The translations under genes were made by a program, and so were the position numbers. The notes under the pieces were generated by a model. That model was not told the DNA's origin. It saw only the letters and a program-made list of their open reading frames with translations, and searched no databases. Shown here in pieces: positions 36,393-47,866 of a DNA stretch of 64,000 bases (the first letter of the stretch is position 1; every line of letters starts with the position of its first letter). The stretch is from Siphonodentalium dalli (lineage: Eukaryota; Mollusca; Scaphopoda; Gadilida; Siphonodentaliidae), in assembly GCA_032622095.1 (NCBI GenBank), contig CP136067.1, forward strand, positions 49,641,899-49,705,898. The letters are read 5' to 3'.

Positions 36393-36747
36393 GCCTCTTC
36401 TCCCGAAAACAAGCACATTATCTGCTAATGATAGAACTTTTAGGTAGATAATCTGCTTAGAATGGCTTTTGAGTCGATAATGTGCTGAAAATGAGAGGGA
36501 TTTAGTCACATTGTCGACTCAAAAATAAGGCGATTCTAAGCAGATTATGTGCGGACAATGACACAAATAAGCCAACTCACTTTTCAGGTGTACGCTCTTT
36601 AACTGTGTTTTCACTGTTGACCGCGCCATAAAACAAAATAACGGATATGACTCCATTATCTGCTTATTTAAGAATCTAATAATCACATTATGTACCTATT
36701 TCACATTATAGGTCGATTATGTGCGTATTTTCGAGAGGATATGTTGC
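36393..36747. mobile_element. MITE with 8-bp target duplication (hAT-like)
   Basis: 355 bases flanked by direct repeats GAATACCA (36,385-36,392 and 36,748-36,755). The related inverted unit at about 37,815-37,840 has the same site with one copy of GAATACCA, an empty paralogous site. Terminal inverted repeats are imperfect (TCTCCCGAAAACAAGCACAT vs TCTCGAAAATACGCACAT). An internal hairpin pairs TAATCTGCTTAGAATGGC with its near complement. An 8-bp duplication is typical of hAT transposases. Confidence 0.85.
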
Positions 36748-38152
36748 GAATACCATTATAGTTGGACTGAAAATTTCGGCTAACAAATCGAAAAAAAAAA
36801 TTCCCAGAAATATTTATTGCACCAGGAGTCTTCGTGCTCTCCACTTTTGTTTTTTAGCTGAAAATTTATTTCACGTTCGATATTCATTCGATATTCAGAT
36901 ATTCATACGAGATTCGCGTGAAGTCAGTTCGGCGTTCCACGTTCGATATTCGGTTTATGCATGAGGGGTGCGCCATGAGTCAAATTCGTGCTCTCCCACT
37001 TACACGACATATAGCTGTATTGAGGTGAAATTGTTAATTATAGTCACTCCCATATGAGAACAGCACATGCCAATCTTCAAGTCCAGACATGGTCAACGTC
37101 ATGCGGTTTGAATATCGAATACTACAGCTGGACAGAAAATTTAAGCTAACATATATATCGAAAAAAAAAATCGCAGAAAAATTGATTGTACTGGGAGACT
37201 TCTATAGACATACTAATTCGTACTCTCCAACTCACAAATTTTCCACTTTTTTTTTAGCTGAAATTTTATTTCACGTTCGATATTCATTCGAGATTCGTGT
37301 GAAGTTAGTTCGACGTTCGATATTCGTTCAATATTCGATATTTGGCACTTAGAATATTTAAAAAAATAATTTAAAAGTTAATTTTCGTTTTATGCGTGAG
37401 TCAAAATCATGTTCTCCCACTGAAATATGGTCCGAAATTCCGTGCTTTTACTGGACTTTCACTTGCGCGGAATATATAGGTATAGAAAGCGCAGGCAAAC
37501 TACAATTCCAGACAGGCTTTTTTCATTATCGAACATCGAATATCCCACTGACATATCCAAAGTGATTTTTTTTAATTTTTTATTTCTAAGTGGCGAATAT
37601 CGAATATCGAACGTCGAACTAACTTCACGCGAATCTCGAATGAATATCTGAATAACAAATGAATATAGAACGTGAAATAAAATTTCAGCTAAAAAAGTAG
37701 AAAAATTGTGAGTTGGAGAGCACGAATTATAGGTCTATAATATAGAAGTCTCCTTGTGCAATAAATTTTTCTGCGAATTTTTCTTTTCGATATGATAGCC
37801 GAAATTTTCAGTCCAGCTATGGTATTCGATATTGAAAACGCAAGACGCTGACCATGTCAATAATTGTAGATTGGCATGTGCAGTTCTCATATGGGAGTGA
37901 CTATAATTATCAAATGTCAGCTCAATCGGCCCGCCAATAAAGCCTGCGCCCTCCACAGCTATATGTCGTGTAAGAAAACAGGAAAAGCGCAGAATTTCGC
38001 ACGAAGTTTCAATGGGAGAGCACGAATTGGACGCATGGCGCACCCCTCATGCATAATACGAAAAATTATTTTTTTGGATTATATCGAACGTCGAACTAAC
38101 TTCACGCGAATATCGAATGAATATCGAACGTCGAACTAACTTCACACACCTG

Positions 38153-38290
38153 CATGTGCCGATGCATATATAAGAGAGTACATTGGCCTAAAAATATTTA
38201 CATTGACATTGTAAGCCAGCGCATTCTCTTATATTTGCGAGGCTCCCTACGGGGGACTCGCATATATAAGAAAATGCACTGGCACATGAT
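38153..38290. mobile_element. Nested-palindrome core, degenerate copy
   Basis: Short and mutated version of the 8.5-kb element core: TATATAAGAGAGTACATTGGCC, then GCGCATTCTCTTATATTTGC and ACTCGCATATATAAGA. The left palindrome is mostly lost. The loop has changed from GACCATAGGTC to CTCCCTACGGGGG. Confidence 0.65.
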
Positions 38291-38299
38291 CTTGAATGC

Positions 38300-38930
38300 T
38301 GTACCAGCACAGCTCCAGTCATGAAAGATCATGAAATGGTTAACGGGTCTTAAAATGTGTTAATTTCAAGAGAACTATTATTCAGACCCATACGGTTGCA
38401 GAATTTTCTATACATGTGCATACCAGTACATACATGAATATATCGCTCATACGTCAATATGTGGGCGCGAAAAGGAATTGCAAAGCGGACCTGCAGCGAT
38501 CGGCCACGGATCGGAACGCGTGTGCTTACATAGCATACAATTCATCACTCGATACCAAATCTTGATGTAACTTTAATGACAAGGAAATTGCAAATAATGA
38601 GCCTTAAAAAATTGACTTCCTGTTAGATCCAATTTACTTTCTATATTTATATTGTGCATATTGTAATTGACATTATGTGCTTAATAGAGAATATTAAACT
38701 ATTGTTTGCACTAACTCCCATATCAGATCATTTCTAAACCGTTTATCAGCAATGTCTACCACTATTTGTAGTGATGAAATAAACCCAGTCCTTCCCTGGA
38801 ATGAGACAACTGACATCTGGCTACAAATGTGGTTCATTTGAACCTCAATATATATGCACAAGTCTGTGTAATTTGGAAGAACTGACAAGATAAGTTGATT
38901 TGAATGTGTAATGTGAATTTGTTATTATAA
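38300..38930. other. Nothing recognised
   Basis: AT-rich single-copy sequence. Confidence 0.4.
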
Positions 38931-38934
38931 TATA

Positions 38935-39275
38935 ATAGCTGATGTGCCCGACTTCGTCCGGGTCCTTTAGGGATTTCTTTGTGATCGCCTCCGCCTGGGC
39001 AGAATATACAGTGTCTGGACAATCTTTTGTTCGATCGGTCCAGAAACATGCATATATGAGCGTATATGAGTGAGGTCAAGGATACGGTCGCGCGTGAAAT
39101 TGGACCCGCCCATATTGTTCCCGGGATCAAAGTGGGCCTACAAACCAAATTTGAGTGGGATCGGTCGAGCAGTTTTTGAGTATATAATACACAAACATAC
39201 ATACATACATACGTACGTACTACGTACATAAATACATGCATACATACATATATACATACATACATACATACATAC
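38935..39275 (+). mobile_element. RTE-like retroposon 3' end with CATA microsatellite
   Basis: Ends with AAATTTGAGTGGGATCGGTC, GAGCAGTTTTTGAG and a (CATA)n run at about 39,195-39,275. The phrase 'AAATTTGA...ATCGGT...GCAGTTTTTGAGT' followed by a microsatellite is characteristic of RTE LINE or RTE-dependent SINE 3' ends. The 5' part contains GTGCCCGACTTCGTCCGGGT. No coding part present. Confidence 0.6.
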
Positions 39276-39279
39276 ACAA

Positions 39280-40215
39280 ATACAGACAGAAGTTCAAAAA
39301 TATACAATAGATATATGGCAGAGTTTAAGGTATCGTTACACTATTATGAAGGCTATTTAACATAACCCTAGATATGTTCATGTGTGGGCTTCAGCAAAAC
39401 TTCAGATCTACTAGACTTATGCCTATTTTCAAACTTATTGATGACCCTTTTAGTTCATAAAAAAATTATGTTGGCATGTGTTGCGACAATAACAATAGGT
39501 AGCAACCTTAAAATATGTCACATGACTGCAATTTAGAAACATGCCAATTTTCACTCTTATTGCAGCTGATTTTTGTCAAAGTTTGGCTATAATTGAACCA
39601 AAATTGTAAAAATACGGGTTTTTATTTCACTGGATATTCAGGAAAAGAAGCACCATGAAGGTCGTCCGTTCTCTTTTCTCACAAAATCCCTCAATTGCAT
39701 TACACTTCTGTATTCATATAAAAACAGGGAGGTAATTTTGGCAGATTACGACGTCGAAGTACCATTGATCTGTCTTAATTGGCAGAGGTCAAGTAATCAA
39801 AATATAGCATAAATCAGTATATAAGCTTATAGGAAATTAAAGCACCAACCAAATAAGCCCATTTACAAACTGTGGTATATAATAAATATGATCAAATACT
39901 CAATTCTACCAACAATACTGTCTTAAATATTGCATTTTTCTGTTACCCATGTGTGCGACTAAATAGTGTAACGACACCTAAAACACATGGCGGTTTGCAC
40001 TCCAAAAATACACTTAACCATATTAGCTTTTGAAATTTTCCCGGTATCGAAATAGGTCGATAAAAACTTAATCTACCTTTCTATGAGCATTGTATGTCCC
40101 AGAGAGACGCATTGAAGCAATAAAAGCCCCCAAAAAACAGCTGTTTGCACGGCATGGATAAAAAAGAGCGTTCCTTGTTAGTATATTCCTGATATGGTAA
40201 AATAAAGTGCGTTTA
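39280..40215. other. Nothing recognised
   Basis: AT-rich. The block at 40,165-40,225 is related to 5,610-5,670. Confidence 0.4.
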
Positions 40216-40217
40216 TT

Positions 40218-40664
40218 TCACTTCTGCGCGAAAAATTGAAAACAGCTGGAAATGGCTGTGACCATTGCAAGTATTGAAGTCCTTAAGTCAATATTTCGTG
40301 TATATATGTTGCCCTGTCGTATACCTCCTTCCATATTACGTAGACAAAATGTCAAAATGGTAATGCTCGAACTATATATTGTAGCTTGTGCGTCGAGCCG
40401 AAACAAAGAAGTAAGATAGATTTGAAATGGATGTGCCGGAAACAGATCACATATGAACTTTTTAGCCTTCTCTTTGTGTATCGGTGTGCCAATTGAAGTA
40501 GCAGTTGTTTTTCGTTTTCGTAAAATAACGCCAACTGTTAATCTAGAGGGCGAAACGTTACGATCGTCAGCGTCGCCGCTGTCACGAGTAGGAATCAGTT
40601 CCGATCGCGTCTTGCTCGGTTGATGAATCAGATAGTTGGTATGCTTGACAAACAAAAGCAACAT
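40218..40664 (-). CDS. Unassigned open frame, 148 codons
   Basis: The N-terminal half is hydrophilic (RSELIPTRDSGDADDRN, then VILRKRKTTATS) and sits in a GC- and CpG-richer patch; the second half looks like random AT-rich translation. It may contain a short first exon of a minus-strand gene. No clean GT donor was found in the good part and no domain is recognised, so confidence is low. Confidence 0.2.
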   Translation of the reverse strand: MLLLFVKHTNYLIHQPSKTRSELIPTRDSGDADDRNVSPSRLTVGVILRKRKTTATSIGTPIHKEKAKKFICDLFPAHPFQIYLTSLFRLDAQATIYSSSITILTFCLRNMEGGIRQGNIYTRNIDLRTSILAMVTAISSCFQFFAQK

Positions 40665-41003
40665 ATGACCTCATAGTCGAATACACAAAATGTAAAATAA
40701 ACGTGTCCCACGTGATACAGCATTAAATTTATATTGATGTATAATAGCGCGCATCTAAAATGACATGGCTGGATAAACGAGTCATATATTAGTACCATAC
40801 CATACCATACCATACCATTTCTGAAAAAGCCATTACATATTTCCTTAACTCTTACTATAGTGACGAAAAGGCGCGTGCTTCCCGCCGACTTGGCATTGCT
40901 CTAACATAACATAATGACTTTACCTTGTATCAGGTGGATTAATACTATTTCGAAAAGCCGCACATGACAACAGGTAATGCAAAATTATTGCTTTGTTTAT
41001 TAA

Positions 41004-41650
41004 AGGGGTATATACTGTACGCCATTTTCAATAAATTCCCGGTAATAACGACGATCTAATATCGATAATTTATAGAAAAATAAGTACTTTGAGTCGAAGA
41101 TATATTCTGTAAACTTTCACACGTTGACTGCCGACCACGAGTTATCTCGTACATTTTGCATGTAATTGAATGGGGGTCGGCAGTCAACGTGTTAATAGGC
41201 TATCTTAAAATCAAAGTTAATAATTTGATATAAATTTAATTTATGGCTGGAGCCATAAATTAAATTACGAATTTCCGTGTACAAGACGTAATCAAATTAA
41301 ATGAGGGGTATAGTGTATTGGTAAACGCATGCGCACATGATCGTGTAAAACATTATGCTGATACGGGGAGAAAACTCAAGCCATGCACTCACTGACTAGT
41401 GACTATACAATAACTTAAATGAGTATATGGGACTAGTATGCATATAATATAACTTTTATTTGATACATTTGCTTGAAAAATTTACAAAAATTACTCGGCA
41501 ACGACAATTTGTATTTTTGCATTCCGGTTAATTTGCCATCCGTAACACTACTTCGTACTCAACAGACTTTCAAATAATGGATTTTGTTTTATCTTATTCT
41601 ACGACTCAGAGACTATTAAAACCAACAACAACATTTGAGTACAGTATAAC
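41004..41650. mobile_element. TTAA-type MITE family B, copy 2
   Basis: Left end after TTAA (41,000-41,003) is AGGGGTATATACTGTACGCC; the right end is eroded (GAGTACAGTATAAC). It carries a nested mini-hairpin at 41,118-41,195 that copies 3 and 4 lack. Confidence 0.8.
41118..41195. mobile_element. Mini-hairpin element nested in MITE B
   Basis: About 78 bases with ends CACGTTGACTGCCGACC and GGTCGGCAGTCAACGTG, inserted where copies 3 and 4 read GCTCAGGTTAATAGGC. One TTAA remains on the right. Too short to code. Confidence 0.7.
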
Positions 41651-41861
41651 AAATTATTGTCCAACTTAGTTGCACTAACGAAAATTGACTATATTTTCCG
41701 TCGGCAGCTCAAGCGCGCAATACTGTCGTATGTTGTTGTGAAGCGTCTCGGCCAACAATGTAAATGTGTGCATTTTTAAGCTTCTGTTAAGGATTTTGAT
41801 TTGTTAAATAGGCATAAAGCTCTATAGGTTTTTCCCCTGTAATATACAAGATCTTCAACTC

Positions 41862-42000
41862 TTTATGTTGGGATATGAGATTTTATGAAACTCGTTTCAT
41901 AAATTTGATACACAACTCGTCTACGACTCGTTGTGAATCAAATTTATCAAACTCGTTTCATAAAATCGTATATCCCAACATAACTCGTTGGAGATCCTAT
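41862..42000. mobile_element. Hairpin MITE with ACTCGTT words
   Basis: ATGTTGGGATATGAGATTTT, GAAACTCGTTTCATAAATTT and CACAACTCGT face their complements across a 5-base loop (CTACG) near 41,930. Confidence 0.75.
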
Positions 42001-42009
42001 ATATATAAT

Positions 42010-43150
42010 ATACATAAAGAGACATAACTCATGGTGTATATATCATGCTCTTTGTTTTTACGAAATCGACTCTGTCGTGTACAATGTAACGTTGTAAAAT
42101 GATTTTTTTTTTCGAGGTGGCAGTGGCAGTAAGCTTACCACTTTCCAGCATATATCGTAGGCATGCAATCATTTATAAATGTACAGAATCTTAGTGAGAA
42201 CTATGTAGTGAAACAATTGTTATTATGGTGTATACACTCTAATTTTACCCAACACAATTTGGGGTTTAGTAAATTAATTTGAAGGTGGAAAATGCCATAC
42301 TGAGCCAGGAGATGTGACAAATGGAAATATGATGAGGGAATTACGAAGTCCCAGATAAACTAATTAGTTAACACTATCAAATCAAACTACATGTATGTAC
42401 ACATTTGAGTTAATGGCTCACACAGTGTTATAATCTCCAAGGGACGATTTGTTGGGGAAAGGGGGACACGAAAATTGGCAAAGTATATGACAGCACCGTA
42501 CATGTAGGTTGCTAAACTCACCTGTTGTCAATTCATACAGGTTGGTTAGGGCGCCTCTTCCTTATAGCTTTCGGATTTGTCATTGGTTAATGGAAAAGAC
42601 TGCAGATGGAACATTATATAATTAATACAGAAATCTGGCGACCATTTAACATAGCTAACCTTGTAAAATCATTACAGTCCACAAACAAATCATCTCACAA
42701 ACCAGACCACAAAACATGACTAAAACCAATATCAAAATCTAGGTTAGACCTAAAAAAATATATACCTTTCTTTCCGCTAACGAGCTAAAAAAAAATTTGA
42801 CTATACACTTCTTAGCCCCAATCAGGTTAACCCAGATGACAGAGGAACTAGAAACTCCAATTCAATCTTACATATGTTTTAATATTTACATATATACTAG
42901 TTATATACTAATATAGTCTATGATAATCCTAATATTTCCCATATGGTCTGGCGAAAACTGGAGTCAGTCCAGCACCACCATTCGCTAAGGTGGCAACGTT
43001 GTCTTTATAATTCTCTGTCAGTCATTTATAGAGAAAACTTTTTGGATGTATTTCACAAAATTCAAATCCAGCACTATTATTTGAAACATAGCTCAGATTA
43101 TTGAATAATATTGAAAAAATCCAGAAATAAAGGGTTTGTTTTTGTTCAAC
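42010..43150. other. Nothing recognised
   Basis: AT-rich single-copy sequence. Confidence 0.4.
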
Positions 43151-43154
43151 ATTT

Positions 43155-43371
43155 TAATTATTGAATAAATGGACTCCCCCATTCAGTTATAATGTATACA
43201 TTGAAAAAATCCATTATTCATCTGGATGGATGTCATGGAAAAATAAGTAGCCGACAGATAATATATTTGCAGAAGGATTCCTATTAGTTGGTGGGAAGTT
43301 CTAAACTTATTATCTGAACATTTCCTAAGGAATCTACTTGTCTGGTCAATGAGTATTTAGTATAGAGAGGG
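43155..43371. mobile_element. TTAA-type MITE family D, copy
   Basis: Matches 59,344-59,591 over ATGGACTC-CCCATYCAGTTAT, AAGGATTCCTATT, TTGGTGGGAA and ACTTATTATCTGAACATTTC. The right end is GAGAGGG next to TTAA (43,372-43,375); the left end is eroded. Confidence 0.65.
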
Positions 43372-43379
43372 TTAATACA

Positions 43380-44420
43380 CACATGGGAATGGTGAGATTA
43401 GTGGTAGTGATAAAACGTGAATATGTAACTTGAGCAAACCCACATACTCATTAGTTTGTCATTCCTATCTAAGAAACCGTGTGGACTATTATTGGTCTTC
43501 AGTCATAAAGATCACCATAAATTCCCAGGAATACAAAATGTATTCTAAAGGCCATTTAAAGTGTTAAAGAGATGTCAAGATTTATAGAAAGCATACATGT
43601 TGGCCAACACATAAACTCAAGCTGACTTCTCAGTTATTATCTTGGATGTAGTTAAAAGTAATTAAAGCCAGAGATATCTATAGTTGGTGTGTCCTATGCA
43701 TCTGTAATCAGTCAAATGTGGTTAGATAATTTGTTACTGATAAGCAGAAGCAGCTGTCGGCTGTGAAAATAAAAATAAAAATTATATTTGATTTTTATTT
43801 CCTGGTCAGGCCACAGAAAACAGGGTCGGTGGATCCGTAAAGCAGTAAAATAAAAAAGTTTGGCCTTATTCATAAATAGGCTATTTTATAAAATTCAAGT
43901 GAGACACATACCGTACATAATATACTACGTGTACATGTAGTACAGAAATACTACATGTACATGTAGTACAGAAACCATGTACCTGTATTAAGGTAGTAAT
44001 GACTATATATGGTACTAATCTCTATGTTAATTTTTCATTTGGTATTTTGAGATCCCACTTGATAACCAGGTTGATTTGATCAAATTGTTAATGTTCCTGT
44101 GCTGTAATTGATTGAAATACTGAAGTCTGGACGCTGAATGATAACATACCTGAACTCAAATTATTTGAAGTTTTCACAGATGAAAGCTAGATAAAGCCAA
44201 ACATACTTTACAGTATGATTCCAATTCAAATATTTTTGTAAACTTAAACGTATTTTTTTTTTAGGCCTTATCGGCTCACGCCCTAGATGGCTCCGGGGGC
44301 GTTGATGACTGTCCACGGGCGGTGTAGAAACGCTTGTCGTAGCCGTATAGTATAAGTCGTAGAATAATTTTCTCTTACAAACTACTAACAAACTGCCTTA
44401 ATTTGTAAATACATGCTTTC
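43380..44420. other. Non-coding
   Basis: A direct repeat of CTACATGTACATGTAGTACA-type words at 43,928-43,970. No gene supported. Confidence 0.45.
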
Positions 44421-44429
44421 ACCCGCACC

Positions 44430-44600
44430 CGTGCCTATGTGAGGACGGTGGGACAGAAAATCTAAAACACTACTTGACACCCCAAACCTTCCGAAAACAC
44501 ACCAAGCAATCAAGTCTGGCCTCGGCTGCGTTCTCAGTCCGCGACCGCAATACACAACCAGATCAACGGATTATGACACTCGCATAGGAGTAAAAGGCGG
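44430..44600 (+). pseudogene. Possible transposon-protein fragment
   Basis: A plus frame of about 55 codons opens Cys-Leu-Cys-Glu-Asp-Gly-Gly and continues YLTPQTFRKHTKQSS, resembling the Cys-x-Cys-x2-Cys...Thr...His metal-binding heads found in some DNA-transposon proteins; the third Cys is absent. Ends at TAG. GC-richer than the flanks. Identification is tentative. Confidence 0.25.
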
Positions 44601-44821
44601 GCATTGCACCATCAATAGTTGGGGAGCCCCGACCGACCTTAAGCCCGGAATACAACAGAGTCCATGGAGTCCATGCAAGCACAAAATAGGACACTAAATT
44701 ACAACCATTCATGACTCAAAATAATATACATATCAACACACAAATCTCATAAAAGAAAACAAGGTAAGTCTTCATCGCCGGTCCAGGTTCGGAATTTGCT
44801 TCTTGTTGCGATGGCATCCAC

Positions 44822-44857
44822 CCCATGCACAGTAGGAAAACACCTACTGTGCATGGG
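44822..44857. repeat. Perfect 15-bp hairpin
   Basis: CCCATGCACAGTAGG and its exact complement separated by about 6 bases (AAAACA). The flanking sequence is GC-rich and without gene signal. Confidence 0.8.
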
Positions 44858-45090
44858 CAGATAGTAATCTACTTACAAACTCACAAACCCAACAAACGCT
44901 CTTCGGAGGAATTATAGCATCCAAAAGTGGGTTGTAGGAGAGGGCTAACAGCCCTTTAAAATCTTCCCGGGTATCATCCCAAACTCCAAACCTGCGGCGA
45001 CCATTTAGTCATCTAGTCGGGGCTAGAATCTAGAATACGCTGTTGTGCATACAAATCCTTGTCGCGTATATTGATTTAAACATATTGGCC

Positions 45091-45528
45091 GGATTCGTCA
45101 TATCAGGTTTAAACCTGGTTTACGTAAACATCTACGTTTAAACCGCCGTGAGTCAGCTAAATCCGTGGTTTAAACCCGAGACCACATGTCTAAGTGACGC
45201 ATTCGGCATCTCTGGTTTAAACCTGGTCCAGCCAGACCAGCGGTTTAGCAGTAGTGTCTCTGTATCGTCGAGATAATTAATCGTGCTTTCCTAGTGCGGA
45301 CCGCCTCGTTTTAGTGATTGCGAAAATCAATAATAACGACAATGAGCATATTTTGATTGGAAATTTATATGCGAGAAGCACTCACACCTATATAGTGTAT
45401 GGGGGTAAGTTTTTGTCAATATCGATAGTGTTTTTGTGTTTTATAAGATTAAACCAGCAACTAAACCATCTAATTCGGCGTTCCAGCTAAACCATCTCTA
45501 CCGAGGCTAAACCTGAAATGACGAATCC
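45091..45528. mobile_element. MITE with GGTTTAAACC arms
   Basis: Ends GGATTCGTCATATCAGGTTT and its complement (AAACCTGAAATGACGAATCC). Several GGTTTAAACC palindromes repeat inside. A third matching end (AAACTCGGAGATGACGAATC) lies at 45,850-45,868, so a larger or second element extends to about 45,870. The 106-codon plus frame across the junction is not supported as a gene. Confidence 0.75.
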
Positions 45529-45879
45529 GTCTTTTCTTCATCGCGGTTTAGAATTGTCAAACAATCAGTGCAAGGGTGGAGCTGTAATAATCTCGAGTGA
45601 GGGCGTATCTAAGTGGCGACTTCAGACTTGTGTTATCATGGCACAGTTGATTCATTCGCACGCGATAATTGAGGACGTGTCGGTAAGCATTACACCAGCC
45701 TGCCTTTTGTTCCGCTTGGTAACAGGGTATTTTGAATGCATGCTCATATCACCGACTGGAGTTGTCAATCAGCTGGCCACTAAACGACAAAAACGCCCAC
45801 CTAGACCTGGTTTGGCTGGACCGCCAATGTGGGTTTAAACCAGGTTTAAACTCGGAGATGACGAATCGGGCAATTATAT

Positions 45880-46180
45880 TGTATATCAATTATATACATG
45901 GGGATTGGGACACAAGTTTTGTCAACTTAGTGACGTCCCTCTCCCGCACAAAAGGTATAAACTAAACATAACATTTAAACACGATGACAGGATGAAATTT
46001 GTGTGAATATTTAAGCAGGGAAACAGATGTGAATATTTGTACAGAGTGTGCTATGAGTGGAGTTTTATTGTGTCCAGTTTTACCCTCACGTTGTCATAGG
46101 TTGTGTCTAAAAAAGCCGGGCATTTAAATTTTTAATTGTTTTCAATGATAGGTTGACATAACAGAGAAAAATATATGATC
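45880..46180. other. Non-coding
   Basis: Probably the 3' untranslated part of the adjacent minus-strand LINE fragment. Confidence 0.35.
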
Positions 46181-46184
46181 GAAA

Positions 46185-46596
46185 TTACCCAAAACGTTTA
46201 GTTGTAGTAATGTAGGACTGTGTAATATGAAATAGCAATATATTTCTTCTGTGGTCATTTTCAGAGATTCCACAGAGAAGATGCTTAATATTTTCTATAT
46301 GAAAGTTATCTGTTTCAAGTTTGTGGTAAAATATTCTCCTCTGGTTGGTGAACAATGGACAGTGGAAGAAGAAATGACTAGCATCCTCCTTCGGGAAACC
46401 ACATTGACATTTAGGACTATCAGCTATGTGATTATTTTGCATGTCACTCTTTAAGTCGCTACAATAGTTTCGGAGTTTACAATGGTTCACACTAACCTTC
46501 CGATGACCTGTTCTATAAAGTGGATAGGGTTTTGGAGCAGGGGCGATTATGTTTAGGTGAGTTTTAAAATCGGATATATTTTCAGAATCTATGGTA
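46185..46596 (-). pseudogene. LINE C-terminal fragment, same family as 33.4 kb
   Basis: About 137 codons matching the end of the 33,411-34,283 protein, including DFKTHLNIIAP, the basic YRTGHRKVSVNHCK block and the zinc motif C-x-C-(x7)-H-(x4)-C-P with LFTNQRR. The 5' side is cut exactly where MITE C sequence begins. Confidence 0.8.
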
Positions 46597-46982
46597 AAAA
46601 AATATTTGATTCGAGTCGAGGAACCCACCTATCAAAGCTCAGATTTGTTACATATCGATTTTTTAAATCTATTATTTTTCCCCATCGAGACTTATTACTG
46701 GCCCAGTAAAAAATCGACGAGCCGACGATCTCGGACCAAATTTTGGATGGAGATGGATAACTAAAATCAAGAGGCTTTGTGTTGATAATAAGGCAAAACT
46801 TCGTCTAACAACATGTTGATATATATAACTCGTTTCGGGCAATTTTATACTATACTTGACAGTGGTTTATATCATTATATGTGGGCAATTAATCGAACCT
46901 GATAACTGAATCGTCATTTCTGAAAATGTTAGTGTTGTTGGAATCTGATTATATGGGAACCATCGAATCGGATTGAGTACCT
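46597..46982. mobile_element. TTAA-type MITE family C, copy 3 (left end lost)
   Basis: The right end ATTGAGTACCT is next to TTAA (46,983-46,986). The left part starts within the internal TTTGATTCGAGTCGAGGAA block, joined to LINE sequence. Confidence 0.75.
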
Positions 46983-46986
46983 TTAA

Positions 46987-47112
46987 CATATCATTCCAAG
47001 GAGTATGGTGGTTGAGGACTTGAGGGCCAAATATTTCCACAACAACTTCATAAAAATCCCATGCAAATGCATCAAGCTGTCCGCCTGGGATGATGGGATC
47101 CAACTTCAAGTT
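46987..47112 (-). pseudogene. Globin-like exon remnant
   Basis: A minus frame of about 41 codons with strong protein character. After DPIIPGG comes QLDAFAWDFYEVVVEIFGP and then, 7 residues later, Pro-Trp-Asn-Asp-Met-Leu. The spacing of the hydrophobic helix, Phe-Gly-Pro and Trp resembles helices G and H of globins. The heme-binding histidine would be in an exon further upstream that I could not find. The frame is cut at its 3' side by MITE C inserted at TTAA, so the gene is probably broken here. Function is inferred by pattern only. Confidence 0.35.
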
Positions 47113-47114
47113 GA

Positions 47115-47866
47115 TAGCGGGTTAATTAGCTCGCACGTGAGTATGTCGGAACGAAATTGGAAATGATTCGAGAGTGTTTGAACCGCTGAACCCCGGTGAT
47201 GTGGGCCTTTCGAGTTGAGGGACTGCATGCGACAAGCTCCCCCAGCTCGTCACAGTTTCACGACTGAGACTTCAGATGGCAATGCATCAAGGGTAAACAA
47301 TGAACGTTCGTACCCAAGAACGTAACCACCACAACTTACCGTATTAGTGAAATTAGGCTACTACTAGTACAACTCTTCTCAAGTTTCATCAATACACTAT
47401 ATATTGGGGGTTAACCATTTAACGTTACACACAATTTCAGTGTTATACGGCATTCCTTGGTCAGTTAATGTCAAACAAAGTTTACCATTAACGATGGCAT
47501 CGAAAACTTGATTGGAATCGTCATTTTGCGCGACCAAAATCACTATTTATATAATGTATAATCTATCCGTAAACTCCCTTTGAGATTCTGAACTCTTGAA
47601 GGCAGTCAGCCGGCCACGTACCAGTTATTTTCAAACCACTATAACTCATATATGTGACCCAACCTACATGTACGAAAATGGACGATGTGTCGTTGGAAAA
47701 GGAGCAACTATGTCATTGTTCTACTTTAAAGTTCCGCGTGGCGTTCACGATGAGTTGCTGCAATAAGGCCGGTTTTGCCTCAAGCTTATGGCTGTGGAAG
47801 TACAGGTAGATGCGGTGATATATGCGGATATGGTGCTGATATTTATTGCTTGAATACTATGGCAAG
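47115..47866. other. Non-coding, GC-richer patch at 47,130-47,310
   Basis: The patch carries CpGs and a 41-codon minus frame (DELGELVACSPSTRKAHI in part) without clear splice sites; it may be leader or an exon of the globin-like gene. Otherwise nothing recognised. Confidence 0.3.

Larger units (their letters stand above)
35490..38150. repeat. Cluster of about 450-bp repeat units, direct and inverted, with nested MITEs
   Basis: Unit landmarks are GTTCGACGTTCGATATTC, GCGCCATGAG, TCGTGCTCTCCCA, TTACACGACATATAGCTG, CAAGTCCAGACATGGTCA and TTTGAATATCGAATAC. One unit spans 35,490-36,800 (split by two insertions), a second about 36,850-37,110, a partial third 37,120-37,450, and an inverted unit 37,585-38,150. 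The GAATATCGAA/TTCGATATTC words form many small palindromes. Non-coding; possibly one foldback element family inserted repeatedly. Confidence 0.7.

Noticed and set aside
41862-42000. Bacterial-type terminator
   Set aside because: Long perfect stem with A/T-rich arms and no following U tract logic in animal DNA; fits a hairpin MITE.
45518-45838. 106-codon plus-strand gene
   Set aside because: Spans the end of one MITE and the start of the next; no domain.
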